10,914 nucleotides of DNA from positions 1 through 10,914 of the forward strand of contig DATDGU010000232.1 of assembly GCA_036521915.1 (NCBI GenBank), given 5' to 3'. Every line of letters starts with the position of its first letter. Positions within the stretch are counted from its first letter, which is position 1. Of this stretch, positions 1 to 5,432 are shown piece by piece. This DNA comes from PALSA-555 sp036521915. GTDB lineage: Bacteria > Actinomycetota > Acidimicrobiia > IMCC26256 > PALSA-555. The notes under the pieces are model-generated. The model searched no databases. It worked only from the letters and a program-made list of their open reading frames with translations, and had not been told where the DNA came from. The translations under genes were made by a program, and so were the position numbers.

Positions 1-238
1 CGAGTGCGACGAGCGATGCGGCGACCGAGAAGCCGGGCGCGCCGGCCATGGCGAAGCCCAAGAACACGATGTTGCCGGTCATGTTGGCCACGAAGACGTG
101 TCCGAGCACGAGGTAGCTGAACGCGTCGACCAGACCCGTCACCAGTGTCATGGCGATCAGCAACGGCGGCAGCGGCCCATGTTTGCTGTCGCGAGCTGGG
201 ATCAGTGTTTGGCGGATTTCGTTCCAGAAGGTATGCAT
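1..238 (-). CDS. DUF1275 (YoaK-type) family membrane protein, N-terminal part, cut by window edge
   Basis: Reading leftward from ATG at 238-236, 79 codons stay open to the window edge. A short polar leader (MHTFWNEIRQTL) precedes hydrophobic stretches containing VTGLVDAFSYLVLGHVFVA and then NMTGNIVFLGFAMAG. The combination TG-x-VDA-x-SYL, then NMTGN, is the hallmark of the N-terminal part of DUF1275, an integral inner-membrane family of roughly 220-250 residues with about six or seven helices and no established substrate. The start is supported by AGGAG at 248-244 on this strand, 5 nt before ATG; an in-frame GTG two codons upstream overlaps that site and is less likely. The rest of the gene lies left of the window. 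It is transcribed in the same direction as the VOC-NTF2 operon but is separated from it by 160 nt, so it is probably a separate unit. Family assignment is firm; function is unknown. Confidence 0.88.
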   Translation of the reverse strand, partial: MHTFWNEIRQTLIPARDSKHGPLPPLLIAMTLVTGLVDAFSYLVLGHVFVANMTGNIVFLGFAMAGAPGFSVAASLVAL

Positions 239-290
239 CAGCACTCCTGCGGAGGACGTGGCGTTGTTGATCGCGCAGAAACCCAAGGCA

Positions 291-318
291 CTGTTAGCCG
301 TGCGTGCCGTGCGGTCAA
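291..318 (-). promoter_or_regulatory. Possible promoter of the DUF1275 gene
   Basis: On the minus strand, TTGACC (318-313) is followed after 16 nt by TAACAG (296-291), about 50 nt upstream of the ATG at 238. The -35 is good; the -10 matches TATAAT at only three positions. The spacer contains a small GCACGG repetition. This is the best sigma-70-like pair in the gap, but it is only a sequence match. Confidence 0.3.
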
Positions 319-392
319 CATGGAACTGGGACTCGCGGCGCCCTGCCCCGGGGGTCTAATGCGGTGGGGGCGACAACAACCCGGAGCCCGAG

Positions 393-406
393 CTCGCCTC
401 AGCGAG
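393..406 (-). terminator. Small hairpin across the NTF2-fold gene stop codon
   Basis: CTCGC (393-397) and GCGAG (402-406) form a perfect 5-bp stem with a 4-nt loop. The loop and stem overlap the TGA stop (401-399) of the leftward gene. There is no U-tract beyond it, so it may be a weak end-of-transcript hairpin or chance in GC-rich DNA. Confidence 0.22.
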
Positions 407-950
407 TCCGACGCGTGCGCGCGATGAGCTCGTTCGCCGGTGCGTTCGGATTGCGGAGTCGCGTCGGCGCGTCGTTTCCGAGCACGGGCACGTCCGACCC
501 GAGCACGCCGAGTTGCCGCAGCACGGTGCCCTGGTCCCAGTAGATGTGCTCGGAGCTGATCTTGCCGTCTTCGAACGCGATCACGGCGACGTGCGGGGCA
601 GTCACCGTGCGGCCGGTGGGCGCGAGACCGGGAACGAACCAATCCATCTGCACGGTGTGCGTGAGGTGGACGATGAACTCGTCCACGAGCCGACCCTGCT
701 CGACGCTCACGGTTCGAGTGAGGAGTTCGAGACCCATGTCCGCGGGCACATGTGGGATGAACACGTCGGCGTAGAACGCTCGCAGCGCGTCACGGCCACT
801 CGCGCCGGTGCCGACCGGCACGTGGATCAGCGTCGGATCGTCCGTCATCACTGCCAGCGCCGCGTCGGCACTCCTTAACTCGAACTCCGCCGCGGTGTGT
901 GCCTCCCACACTTCAATCAACCCTCGTTCGCGCGGGGTGTACGCCGACAT
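399..950 (-). CDS. NTF2-like / SnoaL-fold protein
   Basis: This 183-residue protein has the NTF2-like cone fold pattern: an N-terminal helix around VWEAHTAAEFELRSADAALA, then TLIHVPVGTGASGRDALRAF, then paired strands with LTRTVSVEQGRLVDEFIVHL and THTVQMDWFVPGLAPTGRTV, ending with VAVIAFEDGKISSEHIYWDQ. The last motif (DGKI-x-x-EHIYWDQ) is characteristic of the actinobacterial SnoaL-like group; the tail of about 35 residues (PVLGND...NAPANELI) is also usual there. NTF2-fold proteins include ketosteroid isomerases, polyketide cyclases, hydratases and non-catalytic binders, so the reaction cannot be named. The start ATG (950-948) lies 1 nt after the stop of the VOC gene, and its ribosome-binding site GGAGG (960-956) sits inside the last two VOC codons, so the two are translationally coupled. 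Gene boundaries and fold are secure; activity is not. Confidence 0.88.
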   Translation of the reverse strand: MSAYTPRERGLIEVWEAHTAAEFELRSADAALAVMTDDPTLIHVPVGTGASGRDALRAFYADVFIPHVPADMGLELLTRTVSVEQGRLVDEFIVHLTHTVQMDWFVPGLAPTGRTVTAPHVAVIAFEDGKISSEHIYWDQGTVLRQLGVLGSDVPVLGNDAPTRLRNPNAPANELIARTRRTR

Positions 951-951
951 G

Positions 952-1413
952 TCAGCCTCCGACCGGTTGGTCCTCGACCCACTGCACGAGCTCGACCGTG
1001 ATGGCTTCGGGGCCTTCGACGAAGCGAAGGCGGCGGCTGATGTAGTCCATCTCGTCGCTGAGGACCTTCACGCCGTTCGCGACGAGATGCGCGGTCACAG
1101 CCGCGATGTCGTCCACGCGAAACGCGAGATGGTTGTAGCCGCGGCGGCGCCGGTTCGTCGGATGCTCGCCGGGGTCCTCCGTCGGCGTCGGATCGAACAC
1201 GAGCAGCTGGATCTCGAAATGAGGGTCGGATCCAAAGAGTCCGAGCGTGATGTGCTCGGCCTTCATATCGGGCATGCCCATATAGCGTGCCGGTTCGCCG
1301 CCATCGATCATCGCGACGTGCGACTTTCGGAAGCCGAGGAGCTCGAAGAACTGGATCGCGCTCGTCGCGTCGGCTACCGCGACGGTGACGTGGTCTGGGT
1401 TGCGCACGAGCAT
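952..1413 (-). CDS. VOC superfamily (glyoxalase / extradiol dioxygenase fold) metalloenzyme-like protein
   Basis: This 153-residue protein contains two beta-alpha-beta-beta-beta modules. The first begins NPDHVTVAVADATSAIQFFE and ends HFEIQLLVFD; the second begins YNHLAFRVDDIAAVTAHLV and ends ITVELVQW. The positions that bind a divalent metal in glyoxalase-type members are filled with suitable residues: His8, Glu67 (or Gln69), His95 and Glu141. An active metal site is therefore plausible. Known members include lactoylglutathione lyase, methylmalonyl-CoA epimerase and fosfomycin/bleomycin resistance proteins, and the substrate cannot be read from sequence. The start ATG at 1413-1411 is preceded by GGGGA at 1425-1421, 7 nt away. 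It is the first gene of a two-gene operon with the NTF2-fold gene. The upstream gap shows no convincing promoter. Confidence 0.9.
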   Translation of the reverse strand: MLVRNPDHVTVAVADATSAIQFFELLGFRKSHVAMIDGGEPARYMGMPDMKAEHITLGLFGSDPHFEIQLLVFDPTPTEDPGEHPTNRRRRGYNHLAFRVDDIAAVTAHLVANGVKVLSDEMDYISRRLRFVEGPEAITVELVQWVEDQPVGG

Positions 1414-1787
1414 GGTCGTCTCCCCTGGTCATCCGCGGCTGTCCGTGTATCACGACCCGTCGCCGGCCTACGAGTGCACAGCATGGCCGAAAGCCAGTCA
1501 CGGACCGTCGGGCGGCGCCTGGCGTTCGGGTCGGTTTCCCCAGTTGACGTAAGTGGTTTGTGTCGCCCCACCGGCGACCGCGCGATCGGGGTCGGCGCAG
1601 GCACGGAAGAGCGTGCCCCCTGCGTGCCCTAACTGGCGGTCAGTCACGGTCACTCAGCGTCGCTCATGTGCAACACGGTGTCGACCTGACCTGGGATGAC
1701 GCGTGAAGGTGCAGGTCGGCTGAGTCATGACGGCGGCGCCAACCGTTACTCTCCATAGCTTGGTCCCGGCTGGGAAGGGGGCGACCG
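1414..1787. other. Divergent intergenic region (374 bp)
   Basis: This gap separates the leftward VOC-NTF2 operon from the rightward patatin remnant, so it should hold promoters for both. I see no convincing -35/-10 pair: TTGACG at 1544-1549 has no matching -10 at 16-19 nt. It contains repeat copy A (1645-1696, listed separately) and an inverted repeat, CGACCTG (1682-1688) with CAGGTCG (1712-1718), around a 23-nt loop. No ORF here resembles a protein I recognise. Confidence 0.5.
1645..1696 (+). repeat. Dispersed short repeat, copy A
   Basis: A block at 1663-1696 matches 4618-4651 at 29 of 34 positions without gaps. The shared core begins CTCATG, includes GCAACA and GTCG, and ends CCTGACCTGGGA. 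Both copies are preceded by an identical CACGGTCAC (1645-1653 here), 9 nt before the block in copy A and 12 nt in copy B. Both lie in same-orientation intergenic DNA upstream of a rightward gene. The origin is unknown: a remnant of a duplicated coding end, a regulatory element or a miniature repeat are all possible. Confidence 0.6.
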
Positions 1788-2669
1788 GTGAGGCTCGGCT
1801 TGGTGATGGGTGGGGGCGGGATCGTCGGCATCGCCTGGGAGACGGGCGTGCTGGCGGGACTGCAGGAGGAGTGCGGCTTCGATCCCCGTGCGGCCACGGT
1901 CATCATGGGGAGTTCCGCCGGATCGGTCATAGGGGCCCAGGCCGCCCTCGGCCGGGACTTCGACGAGCTGGTGGCCATCCAGCAGCGGCCGCCCCGCGAG
2001 GCGCGTGGCCAGCGGCAGATCCCGGACATCACCAGCGGCCCTCAAGCCGAGATCATGCGTCTGATGACCGCAGGTGGCGGCCAGGAGCATGCCGTTCGCA
2101 TGGGTGAGCTGGCCATGAAGGCCGAGACGTTCCTCAGCGAAGAAGCGTTCGTCGACTCCTTCCGCTCCATGATCGGCTCGGAGGGCTGGCCGGAGATCGA
2201 CTTAAGAGTGACCTCCTGTGACTGCACGTCGGGCGAAGGCGTGGTCTGGTCCCTTGACAGCGCCATCGACTTGGTGCGCGCCGTTGCCTCCTCGTGTGCG
2301 ATCCCCGGTTTCTTCCCGACGGTTGGGTTCAACGGGCGCCGCTACATGGACGGCCCCCGGTGTTCCCGTCCACGAACCCCGCGGGCGTCTATTCGGTGGG
2401 CGTCCATCCCGAGGGCCGAGTCTGGGTATACGTCAGTTCGCCGTTGCGAACCTTCTCGACTTGTTCGTCGGAGAAGCCAGCCGTACCCGCCAGACCTGTC
2501 GACGGTGTCCGCTGGCCGTTCCACACGGTGCACTCGACGCCGTCGGCGTCGCGTTCCGTATGCCAGATGCGGTCGCGGTACCCAACGGGCGCGAAATCGA
2601 GCATCGCCGTCGGCGGCTCGAGGATGTGCCCGTCAGAATCGATGTACCGGAGCCGATCTTCGTTCGTGA
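1788..2669 (+). pseudogene. Patatin-like phospholipase, truncated after the catalytic Asp
   Basis: Residues 1-189 are a clear patatin-like lipid acyl hydrolase. The oxyanion-hole loop is LGLVMGGGGIVGIAWETGVL (residues 3-22), the nucleophile elbow is GSSAG (41-45, Ser43) and the catalytic Asp is in YMDG (Asp188, bases 2349-2351). Actinobacterial members usually continue about 100 residues past this DG motif with a conserved TNADLA-type segment. Here the frame instead becomes Arg/Ser-rich and runs to 2669 as the antisense of the amidohydrolase fragment at 2389-2676, so everything after about residue 189 is not patatin. The dyad survives but the C-terminal part of the fold is lost, so an active enzyme is unlikely. 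Start GTG 1788 has AAGGGGG at 1775-1781, 6 nt upstream. In the frame starting one base earlier, bases 2357-2383 read VFPSTNPAG, faintly like the missing segment, so a small frameshift may precede the deletion edge. Confidence 0.75.
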
Positions 2670-2676
2670 TCGCCAT
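2389..2676 (-). pseudogene. Amidohydrolase (COG2159 / Amidohydro_2 type), N-terminal fragment
   Basis: The 95-codon leftward frame starts at ATG 2676-2674, preceded by a G7 run 7 nt upstream. It begins MAITNEDRLRYIDSDGHILE, the usual opening of metal-dependent TIM-barrel hydrolases of this group, whose first strand carries the D-x-DGH-x-x-E motif (residues 13-20). It continues with DFAPVGYRDRIWHTERDADG, TVWNGQRTP and ELTYTQTRPSGWTPTE, then a TAG stop. Family members run on with a segment like ARL-x-DMD for about 300 more residues, carrying the remaining metal ligands, and none of that is present. The gene is therefore cut at about 2390-2396, facing the cut 3' end of the patatin gene. A longer start at 2754 is possible but adds residues unlike the family. 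It should not encode an active enzyme. Confidence 0.75.
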
Positions 2677-2963
2677 CCTGGTACCCCCCCATTTCCTGTG
2701 GCGTTCCATGCTGCAAAGGTCCTGGTCCGGCATTCGGGTCCGGCACGTGGACAAACGGCGAGTCGAAATTCGTCCTCCATGCTAGGGAGTCTGACGCTTC
2801 AGGTTGTCAGGTCAAGCGCTTGGCGATGTCAGGCGAACTGTGTTCCCGAGTATGTCTTGCGCAGGGAAACCGCTTGATCTTGCAAAGATGCAAAGCTGCC
2901 ATCAGACATACGCGAGGACGTCGCTGGGTCATTCGGTGGTGACCGACCAGAAGGGCGGTGTCA
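2677..2963. other. Divergent intergenic region (287 bp)
   Basis: This lies between the leftward amidohydrolase fragment and the rightward methyltransferase. It contains a 10-bp palindrome CAAGCGCTTG (2813-2822), a CTGAC/GTCAG pair (2791-2795 and 2806-2810), and a direct repeat TGCAAAG (2881-2887 and 2889-2895) that also forms TTGCA-AAGA-TGCAA. These may be regulator sites. No promoter pair is convincing and no gene is visible. Confidence 0.4.
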
Positions 2964-3707
2964 ATGTCCAGCGCCCAGTTGTACGACACCTTCGGAGCCA
3001 CCTACACCCTGACACGGCGCACTGAACCGCGGATCGCTGCGCGGATCTGGGCTGCGCTTGGCGATGCCCTGACCATACTGAACGTCGGGGCGGGCACCGG
3101 GTCCTACGAGCCCCCCGACCGTCACGTCCTCGCGGTGGAACCGTCAGCGCTCATGCGTTCGCAGCGCCTCCCGGACGCGGCACCGTGCCTGGCTGGATCT
3201 GCCGAGAACCTGCCCTTCGATGACCAGTCCTTCGACGCCGCGATGGCTGTTTCCACCGTTCATCACTGGCAGGACCCGATCGCCGGCCTGCGCGAGATGC
3301 GGCGCGTTGCTCGCCGCGTGGTGGTGCTCACGTTCGACACCAGTGACCCCAGCCAGTTCTGGCTGACTCGTGACTACGTGCCCGAGTTCGCTGCCCTGAG
3401 AGCCAGCAGAGTCTTGGCATCGCTGACCGAGCTGGCCCGCGCGATCGGGGCCCGGATGGAACCGGTGCCCATCCCGTGGGACTGCGCTGACGGCTTCTTC
3501 GAGGCCTACTGGCGCCGGCCCGAGGCATACCTAGACGAGAATGTCCGTCGCGGAATATCGGTCTGGGCCAGAGTCGGGCCGGACGCCGAGCAGAGCGCAG
3601 TGCACAACCTCCGTAATGACCTCGCCTCAGGTCGGTGGGCCGAGCGCAACCGCGACCTCGTCGATCTCGACGCAGCAGAGCTTGGCGCTCGCCTGCTTCT
3701 CGCCTGA
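2964..3707 (+). CDS. Class I SAM-dependent methyltransferase
   Basis: This 247-residue protein has the Rossmann-like class I methyltransferase layout. Motif I is ILNVGAGTGSYEPP (about residues 38-51). The acidic end of strand 2 is LAVEPS with Glu59. The later motif LPFDDQSFDAAMAVSTVHHW and the helix LREMRRVARRVVVLTF match the UbiE/Methyltransf_11 pattern. The C-terminal half (CADGFFEAYWRRPEAYLDEN and beyond) is typical of small actinobacterial methyltransferases of unknown substrate. I chose ATG 2964 because GAAGGG at 2950-2955 lies 8 nt upstream; the in-frame GTG at 2958 would leave only 2 nt. The second methyltransferase follows 82 nt after the TGA at 3705-3707. The two share only the general fold, so they are not a recent duplication. 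The acceptor molecule is not predictable. Confidence 0.88.
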   Translation: MSSAQLYDTFGATYTLTRRTEPRIAARIWAALGDALTILNVGAGTGSYEPPDRHVLAVEPSALMRSQRLPDAAPCLAGSAENLPFDDQSFDAAMAVSTVHHWQDPIAGLREMRRVARRVVVLTFDTSDPSQFWLTRDYVPEFAALRASRVLASLTELARAIGARMEPVPIPWDCADGFFEAYWRRPEAYLDENVRRGISVWARVGPDAEQSAVHNLRNDLASGRWAERNRDLVDLDAAELGARLLLA

Positions 3708-3755
3708 ACCCGCCACATCTGGGTACGACTTCGCTGCCCGAGCATGCAACACGTC

Positions 3756-3779
3756 TCATTGCGTGCCTCGCTGCAATGA
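3756..3779. repeat. Inverted repeat just upstream of the second methyltransferase
   Basis: TCATTGC (3756-3762) and GCAATGA (3773-3779) are perfect 7-bp arms around a 10-nt spacer, ending 7-10 nt before the GTG start codons. It could be an operator or an mRNA hairpin over the translation start, where no Shine-Dalgarno sequence is evident. It is also AT-richer than its surroundings. Confidence 0.4.
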
Positions 3780-3789
3780 TGGTGCAGTG

Positions 3790-4566
3790 GTGACGGAGCG
3801 GCACCGGCTCGACCGCAACCGAGAGCTCTGGTCCGTGGTGAACGAGCAGTTCACCGACGCCGACGCCGAGGAGAAGTGGTCGGCGCCTGAAATCGGATGG
3901 GGTCTGTTCCGCGCGCCGGAGTCCGAGTTCGGTTTGCTCGGGGACGTCGCCGACGCGCGCGTGGTGGAGCTCGGCTGTGGGACCGCGTACCTGTCTTCGT
4001 GGTTGGTCAGAGCCGGGGCTCGTGTCGTCGCCGTCGACCTCAGCCGCGCCCAGCTCGAGACGGCGCGGCGCTGCCAACAAGGGTTCGGCCTGTTCTTTCC
4101 GCTCGTCGAGGCCGACGCCGAGGCGGTACCGCTCCGCAGCGGCACGGTCGACGTCGTGGTCAGCGAGTACGGCGCCAGCCCGTGGTGCGACCCGGCTCGG
4201 TGGGTCCCGGAAGCCGCTCGGCTGCTCTGCCCAGGTGGTCGACTGGTGTTCCTTACCAACAGCGTGCTGGCCGGCTTGTGCGTTCCCGACGAATCGGGGT
4301 TCGCCGGTGATCGCCTCCTGCGGTCCCAGAAGGACCTCGCGCCGATCGCGTGGCCTGGCGGGGGAATTGAGCACCACCCAAGTCACGGCGACTGGATCCG
4401 GGTCTTGCGGTCTGCCGGCCTCGTCGTCGACGCGCTCCAGGAAATGTACGCGGGCGCCGGCGCCATCAACCACGAGTACTACGACATCACCACGATTGAT
4501 TGGGCAAGAAAGTGGCCAGCCGAAGACGTATGGATCGCCCACCGGCCCGCTGATCGGAACGCCTGA
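3790..4566 (+). CDS. Class I SAM-dependent methyltransferase
   Basis: From GTG 3790 this gives 258 residues opening VTERHRLDRNRELWSVVNEQ, the usual beginning of this actinobacterial methyltransferase group. Motif I is VVELGCGTAYLSSWL (about 58-72), the acidic residue of strand 2 is Asp83 in VVAVDLS, and the motif FPLVEADAEAVPLRSGTVDV leads into VVSEYGASPWCDPARWVPEA. ARLLCPGGRLVFLTNSVLA is the post-motif strand and helix, and HHPSHGDWIRVLRSAGLVVD is a conserved C-terminal segment. The frame is open back to ATG 3541, but that extension lies inside the upstream methyltransferase in another frame and is not family-like. GTG 3787 is the only close alternative; AATGAT at 3775-3780, 6 nt before it, could make a leaderless start, though no -35 supports it. 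A strong hairpin follows the stop by 12 nt. Substrate unknown. Confidence 0.88.
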   Translation: MTERHRLDRNRELWSVVNEQFTDADAEEKWSAPEIGWGLFRAPESEFGLLGDVADARVVELGCGTAYLSSWLVRAGARVVAVDLSRAQLETARRCQQGFGLFFPLVEADAEAVPLRSGTVDVVVSEYGASPWCDPARWVPEAARLLCPGGRLVFLTNSVLAGLCVPDESGFAGDRLLRSQKDLAPIAWPGGGIEHHPSHGDWIRVLRSAGLVVDALQEMYAGAGAINHEYYDITTIDWARKWPAEDVWIAHRPADRNA

Positions 4567-4578
4567 TCGTCTAAGCCC

Positions 4579-4596
4579 CGAGGCCCTTGGGCCTCG
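4579..4596 (+). terminator. Probable terminator hairpin after the methyltransferase pair
   Basis: CGAGGCCC (4579-4586) and GGGCCTCG (4589-4596) are perfect 8-bp complementary arms separated by TT, giving at least a 7-bp GC stem with a CTTG tetraloop. It lies 12 nt after the methyltransferase stop. There is no T-run, as is common for actinobacterial terminators. It also borders repeat copy B. Confidence 0.55.
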
Positions 4597-4651
4597 CACG
4601 GTCACCTAGGAGTCCCTCTCATGAGCAACATGTCGTCGGCCTGACCTGGGA
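4597..4651 (+). repeat. Dispersed short repeat, copy B
   Basis: This is the counterpart of copy A at 1645-1696. CACGGTCAC (4597-4605) is identical, then a 12-nt spacer instead of 9, then a 34-bp block (4618-4651) with five substitutions. On the + strand each copy spells a 7-codon ORF ending at the same TGA (MSNMSSA here, MCNTVST in A); copy B has AGGAG 8 nt upstream of its ATG, copy A has none. On the minus strand both read PGQ-x-D...LxM and end at the same TGA inside the CACGGTCAC block. Neither reading shows the third-position bias expected of a conserved protein. Confidence 0.6.
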
Positions 4652-4751
4652 CGTTGCTCGTTTCGCGTTGCTGGTCATGCCCGCCGCGGCCATGCAACAG
4701 ATCACCGCCCGCCCGAACAACTGCCAGCGACATCGGGGGGAGCCGCAACGG

Positions 4752-4779
4752 GTGCAAACGCAGTGTGTCGACCTTGCAC
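4752..4779. repeat. Inverted repeat GTGCAA / TTGCAC
   Basis: GTGCAA (4752-4757) and TTGCAC (4774-4779) are 6-bp arms around 16 nt that include GTGTCGACC. The internal sequence resembles part of repeat copy A (GTGCAACAC then GTGTCGACCT) with short insertions. It lies about 80 nt upstream of the VOC start in an otherwise empty 294-bp gap (4567-4860). It could be an operator or a more diverged third repeat copy. Confidence 0.3.
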
Positions 4780-4860
4780 GGTGATCGGTTCAGTTCGTTG
4801 GGCACGCGTTGAGTGCCACACTCGTACCTTCGCCTGGCGGTGAGCAGCATGGGGGGATCT

Positions 4861-4903
4861 ATGAAGACGTCTGGGGATTACGGCGTCCCTGCCGGCACAA
4901 GAC
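4861..4903 (+). other. Out-of-frame 5' end of the VOC gene (probable one-base insertion)
   Basis: ATG 4861 has an excellent ribosome-binding site, GGGGGGA at 4851-4857. It reads MKTSG up to a G4 run (4873-4876). After that run, the frame shifted by one base reads ITASLPAQDVSRAKAFY, the standard first strand and helix of a VOC protein, continuous with the ORF from 4904. Removing one G would join the two parts into a protein of about 133 residues. The downstream frame has no ATG, GTG or TTG codon between the in-frame TGA at 4862-4864 and GTG 4904. Confidence 0.65.
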
Positions 4904-5263
4904 GTGAGCCGAGCCAAGGCCTTCTACATTGAGAAGGTAGGACTCGACGCACTCGAGTCCACCTTTCTTGAGGCAAGAGATGGGCGGGTGGGCCTAACGG
5001 TTGGAGTTGGTATCAACCAGCTCTTCGTCTATCCCGCCCGGGCGCGGTCGTCGGGGGAGTTCACGCAGGCCGTCATTCAGGTGACCGACGTGGGCGCCGC
5101 CGTCGAAGAGATGAGGAGTCGCGGCGTGGAGGTCGAGGAGTACGACACGCCAGAGACGCGGACAGAGAACGGCATTGGTCGGACGCCGGATGGAGGCGAG
5201 GCGGCGTGGTTCAAGGACTCGGAAGGCAACCTGGTCGGCATCGTTGGCGCCGTGGCCAGCTGA
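4904..5263 (+). CDS. VOC family protein, N-terminus displaced by a frameshift
   Basis: From GTG 4904 the frame gives 119 residues, but the family's first beta strand (ITASLPAQD) lies upstream in the same frame without a usable start codon; the natural start is ATG 4861 in another frame (see the preceding entry). Visible elements are SRAKAFYIEKVGLDALEST, the strand QLFVYPARARSSGEFTQAVI, QVTDVGAAVEEMRSRGVEVE, and the C-terminal EAAWFKDSEGNLVGIVG, a standard ending for this VOC subgroup. His/Glu metal ligands at the usual places are not evident, so it may bind a ligand without metal catalysis. Codon use is less GC-biased than its neighbours (for example ATT, GTA, GGA, CTT, AGA and CTA near the start), hinting at different ancestry. 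If the extra G is real, the gene is probably inactive or truncated. Confidence 0.72.
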   Translation: MSRAKAFYIEKVGLDALESTFLEARDGRVGLTVGVGINQLFVYPARARSSGEFTQAVIQVTDVGAAVEEMRSRGVEVEEYDTPETRTENGIGRTPDGGEAAWFKDSEGNLVGIVGAVAS

Positions 5264-5264
5264 C

Positions 5265-5307
5265 GCTCGACAGCGAGCCGTGCCTGGCGAACGCTGCCAT
5301 AGCAGCG
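5265..5307 (+). terminator. Two small hairpins after the VOC gene
   Basis: GCTCG/CGAGC (5265-5269 and 5274-5278, loop ACAG) starts 1 nt after the stop codon. CGCTGC/GCAGCG (5292-5297 and 5302-5307, loop CATA) follows. Both stems are perfect but short and lack a T-run. Together they may end the VOC transcript. A 10-bp palindrome CCGGTACCGG lies further on at 5335-5344. Confidence 0.35.
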
Positions 5308-5350
5308 CCGGCCGACGCCTACCCGACGCTACGGCCGGTACCGGAACCCG

Positions 5351-5384
5351 ACTGATCGCGGCCTTGATCCGCCCTACGATCAGT
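5351..5384 (+). promoter_or_regulatory. Possible promoter with overlapping operator for the cupin gene
   Basis: ACTGATCG (5351-5358) and CGATCAGT (5377-5384) are perfect 8-bp inverted arms with centres 26 bp apart. CTGATC (5352-5357) could serve as a weak -35 and TACGAT (5375-5380) as a -10 with a 17-nt spacer, so each arm would cover one promoter element. The predicted start would be near 5387, about 45 nt before the cupin coding region. The promoter matches are only moderate. Confidence 0.33.
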
Positions 5385-5432
5385 TCGGCGGTGATCGAGT
5401 GATGCCGAGCTCGGAGTTCTCAGGAGACTGCC

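Noticed and set aside
1544..1572. TTGACG as a -35 for the patatin gene
   Set aside because: No TANNNT-like -10 is present 16-19 nt downstream, and the site is over 200 nt from the start codon.
2677..2754. Longer start (ATG 2754) for the amidohydrolase fragment
   Set aside because: The extra 26 residues are unlike the family; ATG 2676 is preceded by a G-rich ribosome-binding site and begins the usual sequence.
3541..3789. Upstream extension of the second methyltransferase to ATG 3541
   Set aside because: It overlaps the first methyltransferase in another frame, is not family-like, and the known N-terminus begins VTERHRLDRN at 3790.
3328..4605. A 425-codon open frame on the minus strand
   Set aside because: It is antisense to two well-recognised methyltransferases and has a shadow-like composition.
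4618..4651. Repeat copies A and B as integron attC or phage att sites
   Set aside because: No integrase, no RYYYAAC/GTTRRRY pairing, no tRNA gene nearby, and flanking genes are in mixed orientations.
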